A stretch of DNA of 6,610 nucleotides from an uncultured Erysipelotrichaceae bacterium. Lineage in GTDB: Bacteria; Bacillota_I; Bacilli_A; Erysipelotrichales; Erysipelotrichaceae. Positions 1 to 5,992 of this stretch are shown piece after piece (the stretch's first letter is position 1; every line of letters begins with the position of its first letter). Made by a program: the position numbers and the translations under genes. The stretch lies in NCBI GenBank assembly GCA_937874965.1, contig CALNCD010000037.1, positions 1-6,610 of the forward strand. Direction: 5' to 3'. The notes under the pieces are model-generated. The model was given only the letters and a program-made list of their open reading frames with translations. It ran no database searches and was not told the DNA's origin.

Positions 1-1641
1 TTTTGCCGTTGTATTTTTACTCAGCAATTCAAACATCTCTGCTTGATTCTTTACATCGACATGTGTGTAGAAGTCTTCCTTATTGAAATACTGGGTGATG
101 TTGCTAAGCGGAATCGTCGTCAAGGAAAGAATATCTTTGATTTGATGCTTGAGTCGAGTATGAAAGAATGGCGTCAGCTGAATCACGCGATTTCTAAGCT
201 CTTCTGAAAACCGCTGCGCTTCGATATCTGAAAAAATAACATCCGTTCTTGAGAAGTCGAAATAAGGGAGTTCATAGAACTCGAGGACATCTATTGACTC
301 AATGACTTCATGAAAATTCCGTTTTAAACGCTCATGAATAATCATTGCGAAATTTTTATTGATACTGGATACAATGACAATGTTTTTCTTGGATGCTATC
401 TGAACGTATCGGCCGAAGTATGGAAAGAAGATGATGGAAAGATAGCATATTTCATTTTCTGACATGTGGATTTTGAGAATCTCCATAATATACTGAGAAG
501 CAGTGATAGCCAGGGTCATTGAGGTAGGACTTTGCCGTTTGATTTTCTTGATCGGCAAGATTTCACCGGTTACTCCATAGCGTAGCCGTTTAACCATCGT
601 CAGCAGATGAAGCGCTAACGTTGACTTCAGGTAATTATCAGTAGACAGATAATTAAATTTATAGTACTCAGCGACATAGCTTTGGATTTCCGTAGCAAGT
701 TGAACATAGTCGGACATCACTTCTTCATTCTCCATATAATTGAGGTCGCTGTAATTTCTCAGGCATGTAATATAAATGGTCAGGAAAAGCCGATCCCCGC
801 TACCGAATCGATAGCCGAGACTGTTCTCGCACATCTCTATCAAATAGGTTGCTATCTTGTGAGATGTTTTACTATTCAACGCATCAATCTCTTTTTCATC
901 ATAGGGGAGAACCATATTGATATGGTTTCGAATCTGACAGACGGAAAGAGCCGCTATAATTAATTTCATGTTGTTCATTGATATTTCGAACGATTCAAAA
1001 AGCGAATGAGCCTTCCCTATCCAGACTTCAATCTGTTTATAATCATCACGTGTACTGTCTGAGAAATCAAAGAATTCATCTTCATCAATAAATAAGGAAC
1101 TGTTTTCATAGTAATAGATCTCATCCAATAAGCACTGCCTTTTTCGATATTCGCTTCCTTGAATATAGAGTCCATGTCCTTGCTTATGGATTAGCTCCAG
1201 CTCATAATCAGGCAGAATATCACGAAGTATCTTCATGCAATCATTGATCGTGCTTCGAGAGATATACAATAACTCTTCAAAGTCCTGAACCTTTATTCTA
1301 CTCGTCTCATTGATCAGTAAGGAGCGGATGATATAATGTGCCCTTTGAACTTGAATCGGAACTTCAGTTGCTTCTGTTGTCTCAAATACTTTCAAATACT
1401 CCCGATACAAGTGATTATCGTACACCTCTATCCAATAGCCCACACCTGTCTTTCCTTCGATCCTTGCTCCGGCGGTTTCAAGTATTTTCGATAAATCAGT
1501 AATATCTTTTTTTATTGTTTTCGATGAAGTTGCGAGTATTTTGGATAGACTTTCACTGCTTACCGGTTCAATCGACTCGACCAATTGAATGAATATCTTG
1601 GCCTGCCGATCACTCATATTCTGATAGGTTCTGTTTCTCAT
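1..1641 (-). CDS. PRD-containing HTH transcriptional regulator (MtlR/LicR/BglG-type), 3' end cut by window edge
   Basis: This reading frame is open from an ATG at 1641 to the window edge (547 codons, no stop), so the C-terminus is missing. By family, such proteins are DNA-binding activators of sugar operons controlled by PTS phosphorylation. The order visible is: winged HTH at about 8-70 (SSESLSKIL...SSKTIKKDI); second HTH at about 100-160 (ISRSTINDCMKIL); PRD1 at about 205-305; PRD2 at about 312-412 (LALHLLTMVKRLRYG); EIIB-like fold from about 418. A C-terminal EIIA-like domain may lie beyond the window. The N-terminus is HTH, not the RNA-binding CAT domain of BglG/LicT antiterminators, so it should act on DNA. 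By alignment to the family pattern, only His345 (PRD2) is kept of four PRD histidines: A231, Y290 and I404 replace the others, and Ser425 sits at the EIIB cysteine position. The start follows AAGAGGT at 6 nt spacing. The target operon cannot be told from this window. Confidence 0.85.
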   Translation of the reverse strand, partial: MRNRTYQNMSDRQAKIFIQLVESIEPVSSESLSKILATSSKTIKKDITDLSKILETAGARIEGKTGVGYWIEVYDNHLYREYLKVFETTEATEVPIQVQRAHYIIRSLLINETSRIKVQDFEELLYISRSTINDCMKILRDILPDYELELIHKQGHGLYIQGSEYRKRQCLLDEIYYYENSSLFIDEDEFFDFSDSTRDDYKQIEVWIGKAHSLFESFEISMNNMKLIIAALSVCQIRNHINMVLPYDEKEIDALNSKTSHKIATYLIEMCENSLGYRFGSGDRLFLTIYITCLRNYSDLNYMENEEVMSDYVQLATEIQSYVAEYYKFNYLSTDNYLKSTLALHLLTMVKRLRYGVTGEILPIKKIKRQSPTSMTLAITASQYIMEILKIHMSENEICYLSIIFFPYFGRYVQIASKKNIVIVSSINKNFAMIIHERLKRNFHEVIESIDVLEFYELPYFDFSRTDVIFSDIEAQRFSEELRNRVIQLTPFFHTRLKHQIKDILSLTTIPLSNITQYFNKEDFYTHVDVKNQAEMFELLSKNTTAK

Positions 1642-1647
1642 CTGCTT

Positions 1648-1690
1648 ACCTCTTTTTAACTAACTTAAACACTTTCTGAATGAATGTCAA
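1648..1690 (-). promoter_or_regulatory. Promoter and RBS of the PRD regulator gene
   Basis: On the minus strand a perfect -35 box TTGACA (1685-1690) is followed after 17 bp by TAAGTT (1662-1667), a weak -10 box with 3 of 6 consensus bases. The predicted start site would fall just upstream of the AAGAGGT ribosome binding site (1648-1654), leaving a very short leader. It lies downstream of the ptsH terminator, which fits independent transcription. A strong -35 with a poor -10 is consistent with a promoter that needs an activator, but that is inference. Confidence 0.5.
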
Positions 1691-1706
1691 TCAGAGAAAA
1701 ATGGCT

Positions 1707-1720
1707 TGTGTACGCGTTCA
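1707..1720 (-). promoter_or_regulatory. Possible cre (CcpA) site upstream of the regulator promoter
   Basis: Read on the minus strand, TGAACGCGTACACA fits the cre consensus TGWAANCGNTNWCA at all defined positions except 5 and 10, and keeps the TG...CG...CA core. It lies about 17 bp upstream of the predicted -35 box, a position where CcpA more often activates than blocks. The match is imperfect and based on a single site, so it remains a candidate only. Confidence 0.3.
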
Positions 1721-1738
1721 TTTCACAAAATATTGAAC
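1716..1738. repeat. Inverted repeat GTTCA-N13-TGAAC, possible operator
   Basis: Two 5-bp arms (1716-1720 and 1734-1738) are separated by 13 bp, so arm centres lie 18 bp apart, close to two helical turns. That geometry suits a dimeric DNA-binding protein. It overlaps the left edge of the cre-like site, in the gap between the ptsH terminator and the regulator promoter. Arms this short can arise by chance in AT-rich DNA. Confidence 0.25.
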
Positions 1739-1748
1739 ATACTCGCAT

Positions 1749-1776
1749 AAAAAAACAAGGCTTTCGCCTTGTTTTC
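1749..1776 (-). terminator. Intrinsic terminator of ptsH
   Basis: On the minus strand, a 10-bp perfect stem AAAACAAGGC/GCCTTGTTTT (1775-1766 with 1761-1752) closes a 4-nt loop GAAA, a stable GNRA tetraloop. The transcript then runs through a tract of seven U residues (1755-1749, partly shared with the stem). It begins about 18 bp after the ptsH stop codon and separates ptsH from the PRD regulator. Confidence 0.93.
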
Positions 1777-1793
1777 TTTCCTATCCTTAATTC

Positions 1794-2060
1794 TTATTGA
1801 ATGACTTTCTGTGTTCTGAGCACTTCAACAATTGTGTTGATTGCTTCTTCTTCATCATCACCTTCAGCACTGATAACAATATCTGACTGTGTTGGAATAC
1901 CAAGAGACATAACACCCATGATTGACTTCATATTGACAGAACGATCCTTGAATGCAACCTTGATTTCACTCTTGAATTTGCTAGCTGCGTTGACTGCAAC
2001 TGTTGCAGGACGAGCATGAAGTCCTACAGGATCAATAACTAATACATTAACTTCCTTCAT
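1794..2060 (-). CDS. ptsH: HPr, phosphocarrier protein of the sugar phosphotransferase system
   Basis: HPr is a small cytoplasmic protein that takes phosphate from PEP-charged enzyme I on its histidine and passes it to sugar-specific EIIA proteins and PRD regulators. The 88-residue product has the usual family length. The active site GLHARPA puts the phospho-histidine at His15, with Arg17 beside it. The regulatory site VNMKSIMGVMSLG places Ser46 where HPr kinase/phosphorylase acts in Firmicutes; Ser46-P-HPr is the CcpA co-effector for catabolite repression. Both regulatory handles are intact, so this is a true HPr rather than an NPr or Crh paralogue (Crh lacks His15). The ATG follows AGGAGG (2071-2076) at 10 nt spacing. 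No ptsI follows; a terminator comes directly after the stop, so enzyme I must be encoded elsewhere. Confidence 0.98.
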   Translation of the reverse strand: MKEVNVLVIDPVGLHARPATVAVNAASKFKSEIKVAFKDRSVNMKSIMGVMSLGIPTQSDIVISAEGDDEEEAINTIVEVLRTQKVIQ

Positions 2061-2070
2061 TATTACAAAT

Positions 2071-2119
2071 CCTCCTAATTGTCTATATTCATTTTACATG
2101 ATTCAATTCTCAAAAACAA
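2071..2119 (-). promoter_or_regulatory. Possible ptsH promoter and strong RBS
   Basis: In the gap upstream of ptsH the minus strand carries TTGTTT (2114-2119), a 17-bp spacer and TAAAAT (2091-2096), giving a fair -10 and a weak -35 box. The start site would fall near 2084, leaving a short leader before the consensus AGGAGG (2071-2076). I see no hairpin followed by a U-tract between the rlmH stop and this site, so read-through from rlmH is also possible. Confidence 0.4.
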
Positions 2120-2148
2120 TCACTTTACTGAAAAACACGCTAATTTGC

Positions 2149-2625
2149 TTATTTGTGATACGATCGGTTTCCTGAGATCATCAATGCCCGATAAAGCTGT
2201 TCCGCAAGAATCAACCGCATCAGCTGATGAGGGAAAGTCATCATCGAGAAAGAAACCCGATAGTCGGCACGTGAGCGAACCTCATCCGTATAACCGTACG
2301 AACCGCCGATAATGAAGACGACATCTTTACGGGTTGTATCGCAAGCCTCGATAACCTGTTTTGAAAAGTCGGTGGAATCCAATTGCTTTCCTTGGATATC
2401 CAGGGCAATGACTTTATCGGAAGCACTAAGCTTACTAAGGATCCGTTGACTTTCATCATGCTTGATCTTCTCAATCATCGCCTCGGAAGAGTCATCCTTG
2501 ATCTTGCTCTCTGCCAGTTCCTCGACTGTGATCTTCATAAACCCATTGATTCGCTTAAGATACTCATCGATCAATGCAGTCATTGCATTTTCTTTGATTT
2601 TACCGATACAGACGATCCGAATCAA
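2149..2625 (-). CDS. rlmH: RlmH, 23S rRNA (pseudouridine1915-N3)-methyltransferase
   Basis: RlmH is a small SPOUT-class enzyme that uses S-adenosylmethionine to methylate pseudouridine 1915 in helix 69 of 23S rRNA, acting on assembled 70S ribosomes. The 158-residue product matches the family length. It shows the SAM-binding knot of SPOUT proteins: VIALDIQGKQLDS, then VVFIIGGSYGY, then the C-terminal block SFSMMTFPHQLMRLILAEQLYRA, ending in the family tail YHK. The start is TTG, inside TTGA, which overlaps the htrA stop TGA by 4 bp. That start is supported by a GAGGT site 9 nt upstream and by the first residues MIRIVCIGKIKE, which match the RlmH N-terminal strand. The next ATG (codon 15) would remove that strand. 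Its place after htrA is as in Bacillus (walJ-htrC-rlmH). Confidence 0.96.
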   Translation of the reverse strand: MIRIVCIGKIKENAMTALIDEYLKRINGFMKITVEELAESKIKDDSSEAMIEKIKHDESQRILSKLSASDKVIALDIQGKQLDSTDFSKQVIEACDTTRKDVVFIIGGSYGYTDEVRSRADYRVSFSMMTFPHQLMRLILAEQLYRALMISGNRSYHK

Positions 2626-3725
2626 GCGAGAGTTACCTCAACACTCACTTCCTTGCCATCCCTCAGAATGACAACATTCACCTTGTCTCCCACTTGCTTC
2701 TGATAGAGCTGACGTCTGAAATCCTTGAATGAAACAACCGCATTTCCATCAAACTTAACAATGATATCTTTGGCTTGAATGCCCGCCTTCTGCGCCGGCC
2801 CTCCTGTAACAACACTGCTGATATACAGACCTGTCTGATCACTTGATATTCCATTGGACTGCTTCTGGAATGTGGTTAAATCATCCAGGGATACCGCATT
2901 GATCCCGATTGTTGGACGGGTAACTTCACCGGTTTCAATCAATTGGGTTACAATCGGGATCACTTCATTTACAGGAATAGCAAACCCCATTCCTTCAACA
3001 GACGTTCCATTGGATGACTGAATCTTAGAGGAAGGAATGCCGATCAGTTCGCCAGCCAGGTTCACCAATGCCCCGCCGCTGTTTCCAGGATTGATTGCTG
3101 CATCGGTCTGTAAAACAACCATTTCCCAATCAGCAGTTCCATCATTATTGAGATCAACCGGAATAAGCCGGTCTTTTCCTGAAATAATACCTGCAGTAAC
3201 CGAGCCTTGATACTCTTCACCTAATGGGCTGCCAAGTGCGAGTACTTGTTCACCGACTGAAGTCAGCGAAGAATCACCGAGCGTAAATGCCGCCAGATCA
3301 AAATCAACCGTTACCGTCAAGACTGCAAGATCGGAATATTCATCACTTCCGACAAGTTTAGCCTCAAAGATCTCGCCATTGGCAAACTTAACCTTCAGTG
3401 TCCGTGATCCATCGACAACATGATGATTGGTGACGATTGTCAGATTTCTCCCATCGGCTTTATACACGACACCGGATCCGCTCCCTTGCAGTGTCTCACC
3501 GCGGTAATTATAAACAACCACGACTTTATCCTGGGTTTTATCCACAACATCAGTAAAAGTGTTCTTTATCTCTGATACGGTTTTATTCACGACCGTGTTT
3601 GTCGTTGTTGTATTTGAATTGCCGATAAGATTCAACCGATAGGATAAGTAAATATTCCAACCGAGCAATGCAACAATCAGAACAGCCGCTACCGCAATCA
3701 ATCCGCCTTTATTCCCTTTTTTCAT
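2622..3725 (-). CDS. htrA: HtrA/DegP-like membrane-anchored serine protease with PDZ domain
   Basis: HtrA proteases degrade or handle misfolded proteins outside the membrane. The 367-residue product has a short basic N-terminus, one hydrophobic anchor at about 8-29, a Ser/Thr/Asn-rich linker (35-50), a trypsin-like domain (about 60-265) and a PDZ domain (about 272-365). The catalytic triad is complete: His102 (TNHHVV), Asp132 (SDLAVL) and Ser216 (INPGNSGGAL). There is no signal peptidase motif of note, so it should stay anchored with the protease facing out. A loop at 191-201 (DLNNDGTADWE) just before the oxyanion region is rich in acidic residues. The start overlaps the end of walJ by 17 bp and has GGAGGT (3733-3738) at 7 nt. 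The position matches htrC (yyxA) of Bacillus subtilis, next to walJ and rlmH; in other Firmicutes it is called htrA. Confidence 0.95.
   Translation of the reverse strand: MKKGNKGGLIAVAAVLIVALLGWNIYLSYRLNLIGNSNTTTTNTVVNKTVSEIKNTFTDVVDKTQDKVVVVYNYRGETLQGSGSGVVYKADGRNLTIVTNHHVVDGSRTLKVKFANGEIFEAKLVGSDEYSDLAVLTVTVDFDLAAFTLGDSSLTSVGEQVLALGSPLGEEYQGSVTAGIISGKDRLIPVDLNNDGTADWEMVVLQTDAAINPGNSGGALVNLAGELIGIPSSKIQSSNGTSVEGMGFAIPVNEVIPIVTQLIETGEVTRPTIGINAVSLDDLTTFQKQSNGISSDQTGLYISSVVTGGPAQKAGIQAKDIIVKFDGNAVVSFKDFRRQLYQKQVGDKVNVVILRDGKEVSVEVTLA
2635..2639 (-). promoter_or_regulatory. RBS that fixes the TTG start of rlmH
   Basis: The minus strand reads GAGGT inside the last codons of htrA, 9 nt before the TTG at 2625. 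No ribosome binding site stands at a proper distance before the later ATG at codon 15, so this site decides for the TTG start and the full-length protein. Confidence 0.7.
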
Positions 3726-4461
3726 CCATTACACCTCCAGATAAAACTTCAAACTGTTTTGCTGCACGAATTGAAACCTGACCAAGATACCGCACAAGCG
3801 CACTTGACATCACCTCAAGAACAACATCAGGGCGATTGGCTTCTTCGGATATATGAGCCAATACAATTTCACGGGTTCTCGCACTGATGACCTGCTGAAG
3901 CACTTCAGCACTCGCCTGATTGCTCATGTGTCCGGTATCGGAGAGAATACGCTGCTTCAGGTAATACGGACGGCTGGTTTTCATCAGAATCTTGGGATCA
4001 TGATTGCTTTCGACAATATAATAGTCCGCATCCCGAATCAAGGGGAAATCCGTTTCCTTGATATATCCTGTATCTGTGATGTATACCAGCTTTTCCGTTG
4101 CATTCTCAATGATATACCCGACATTGATCTCCGTATCGTGCGATAGTGGGATCGGTAAAACCGAGAATTCATCAATTCTAAATTCCTGATATGGCATCAC
4201 CCGATACGACTGAGGCAGCCCCTTCAATTCAAAAGGCGCATAGATGTTTGCATTCGCAAACAGTTTCAATTGAGCAATATGATCACTGTGGTCATGTGTC
4301 AATAACAGTCCATTAACCGTAGTATAGTCTACACCTATATTGTGAAAACTCTGTGTAAGATAGCGTTTTGTTGATCCACAATCAATAACCAATATCCCCT
4401 CTTGGCCTTCAATAACACAGCAGTTCCCCTTGGAACCGCTGCAAAGCAAAGAATATTTCAT
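3709..4461 (-). CDS. walJ: WalJ/YycJ (VicX) family metallo-beta-lactamase-fold hydrolase
   Basis: This is a cytoplasmic MBL-fold protein of 250 residues, slightly short of the roughly 265 usual for YycJ. The N-terminus LLCSGSKGNCCVIE is the family signature. Metal ligands are visible: the H-x-H-x-D-H motif at His56, His58, Asp60 and His61 (THDHSDH), His108 (LSHD), Asp130 (YITDTG), and His203 (VLAHISEE); TGHMSN around His178 is also typical. In Bacillus and streptococci the gene closes the walRK (vicRK) operon; a nuclease activity has been reported for one Bacillus homologue, as I recall, but its cellular role is not settled. Here the WalRK two-component genes are absent and an M23 peptidase precedes it by 1 bp. 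No Shine-Dalgarno sequence stands before the ATG, so translation probably depends on coupling to the upstream gene. Confidence 0.93.
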   Translation of the reverse strand: MKYSLLCSGSKGNCCVIEGQEGILVIDCGSTKRYLTQSFHNIGVDYTTVNGLLLTHDHSDHIAQLKLFANANIYAPFELKGLPQSYRVMPYQEFRIDEFSVLPIPLSHDTEINVGYIIENATEKLVYITDTGYIKETDFPLIRDADYYIVESNHDPKILMKTSRPYYLKQRILSDTGHMSNQASAEVLQQVISARTREIVLAHISEEANRPDVVLEVMSSALVRYLGQVSIRAAKQFEVLSGGVMDEKRE

Positions 4462-4462
4462 A

Positions 4463-5992
4463 TCAGCACGGGAAGTAACCGCATGGATTCACTAAGGATC
4501 CATTAAGCTGCACTTCAACATGGACGTGCGGACCGGTCGCATTTCCGGTCATGCCGACATATCCGATGAGCTGACCTCGCTGCACGGTTTCTCCGGCACT
4601 TACGACAGGTGTCGATATCATATGCGCATACAACGTGACAAATCCGTTGCGATGATCAATCTGAACCCGGTTTCCAAATCCGCCGCTCCACCCGGCAGCG
4701 ATGACAACGCCCGTATCCCCCGCATAGATTGCTGCACCGGAGTGCTGATAACGGTTTTGGTAATCAATGCCGCGATGCCCGGAATAACAATACATATTGC
4801 ATGTGATATTCGGATTGCTGACCGGTGCAATAAATGTTCCTGTACCGGTTGAAGGGGCAACATATGTTCCATAGAGGGTAATCCCTTGAACCGCCGGCTT
4901 GGTCGTCACTTCGGATACGACTGAGGTCGTATCTGTCAGTTCACCGTTCAAATAGACTTCAAGACGTTTCACATTCTTGGTTCCATATTCCTCGGCAACC
5001 TGAATTTTCGTCTTCCCGCTCGCCAAAGTCGGATCAGGCACACGCAAAGGTGCATCCGGAATAATCGGTTCCTCATAAAGACGTTCCCTTGTCACATAAA
5101 CATTCAGCGGTGATGCAAACTTTGTGATATTCAATTCCAATCCAGGTTTAAGAACCTGATCTTCACTGAACAGGACAGTCGAATTGGTTGAAATCAGCTG
5201 CTTGACATTAATCTGCTGCAACCAGGCAATACCCGTCACCGTATCTCCTTCCTGAACCGTATAGTAGACTTCATTGGACGCTTTCGCAATATTCGGATTT
5301 ACACCATAGCTCAAGTAATAGAGGACCGTATTGGCATCCGTCAAAATCTCGTTCTTGGACGCATATCCTGGAGTGATTTCCACCGATTCATTGACTTTCA
5401 TCGAGACTTCCCGATAGCCATAGGTTGTCAAAGCAGGTGTCGTCTGCTTATTCTGAAAGAGCTTATACGATGTATCGGAAACAAAATTCAGCAGGAATGT
5501 TTTCCGTGCTTCTTCAAAATCATTGACATTCTTGACATAGATTACCGCGTTGTTGCTGAATGTGATTTTATTGGTTAGAACTGAAAATTTATTATTCTGT
5601 TCGATATATTCAAAGATACCGTCATCTGCATTTTCATAGCTCATATAACTGAGTTCAGTGGAGGTATAGATATCTTCACCGAAACCCAGCTCGGTATTGG
5701 GAAAATCAGCTTCATAATCACGACGATAGACATCCTTCAATTTTCCCTTGATATAGTTGTTATCCGTAATGACACCGATCAGCTGATCCCTGTCGTAAAT
5801 CTTGGTGATCTCAATCGGAGTTTCATAGATTGTATGAACCTGCTGTTTCAGCAATGAACTTGCGACATCCAGCTGCGAAGCAGCATCTTTGATCTGAAGA
5901 CCGATTTTTGTGGACGGCGTGATTGTTACAATGAGAATACTAAGAATCGCAACGACAAGAATTGGGATGATTTTCTTCATGCTCCGTTTCAT
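4463..5992 (-). CDS. Membrane-anchored peptidoglycan hydrolase: LysM, G5 and M23 endopeptidase domains
   Basis: The 509-residue product is likely to cut peptide cross-links in the cell wall. It has a basic N-terminus and one hydrophobic anchor (about 8-26); a region of about 200 residues (30-240) that I do not recognise; LysM (about 243-290, YYTVQEGDTVTGIAW), which binds glycan; G5 (about 296-375), often paired with wall-binding enzymes; and a C-terminal M23 domain (about 385-509). M23 zinc ligands are His406 and Asp410 (GHRGID) and His491, with catalytic His457 (YAHM) and His489 (GPHVH), all intact, so it should be active rather than an EnvC/NlpD-type inactive activator. Four cysteines (398, 402, 504, 509) bracket the domain. 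The ATG overlaps the dnaB stop (ATGA), with AGGAG (6002-6006) at 9 nt; a second ATG at codon 5 lacks a better site. Confidence 0.93.
   Translation of the reverse strand: MKRSMKKIIPILVVAILSILIVTITPSTKIGLQIKDAASQLDVASSLLKQQVHTIYETPIEITKIYDRDQLIGVITDNNYIKGKLKDVYRRDYEADFPNTELGFGEDIYTSTELSYMSYENADDGIFEYIEQNNKFSVLTNKITFSNNAVIYVKNVNDFEEARKTFLLNFVSDTSYKLFQNKQTTPALTTYGYREVSMKVNESVEITPGYASKNEILTDANTVLYYLSYGVNPNIAKASNEVYYTVQEGDTVTGIAWLQQINVKQLISTNSTVLFSEDQVLKPGLELNITKFASPLNVYVTRERLYEEPIIPDAPLRVPDPTLASGKTKIQVAEEYGTKNVKRLEVYLNGELTDTTSVVSEVTTKPAVQGITLYGTYVAPSTGTGTFIAPVSNPNITCNMYCYSGHRGIDYQNRYQHSGAAIYAGDTGVVIAAGWSGGFGNRVQIDHRNGFVTLYAHMISTPVVSAGETVQRGQLIGYVGMTGNATGPHVHVEVQLNGSLVNPCGYFPC

Noticed and set aside
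682..963. 93-codon plus-strand reading frame
   Set aside because: It lies wholly antisense to the PRD regulator, whose domain pattern is clear, and has no ribosome binding site or family resemblance.
1..1641. BglG/LicT-type RNA-binding antiterminator
   Set aside because: The N-terminus is a winged HTH followed by a second HTH, not a CAT RNA-binding domain, and no RAT/terminator pair is seen nearby.
2097..2150. Intrinsic terminator after rlmH
   Set aside because: There are U-runs on the minus strand, but the preceding dyads are only 2-3 bp, too weak for a terminator stem.
2149..2583. rlmH starting at the ATG of codon 15
   Set aside because: It would delete the first strand (MIRIVCIGKIKE), which the family needs, and it has no suitable ribosome binding site.
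4520..4872. Antisense and off-frame reading frames over the M23 domain
   Set aside because: They are shadows of the catalytic domain frame; the Cys- and Ile-rich products look like no protein family.
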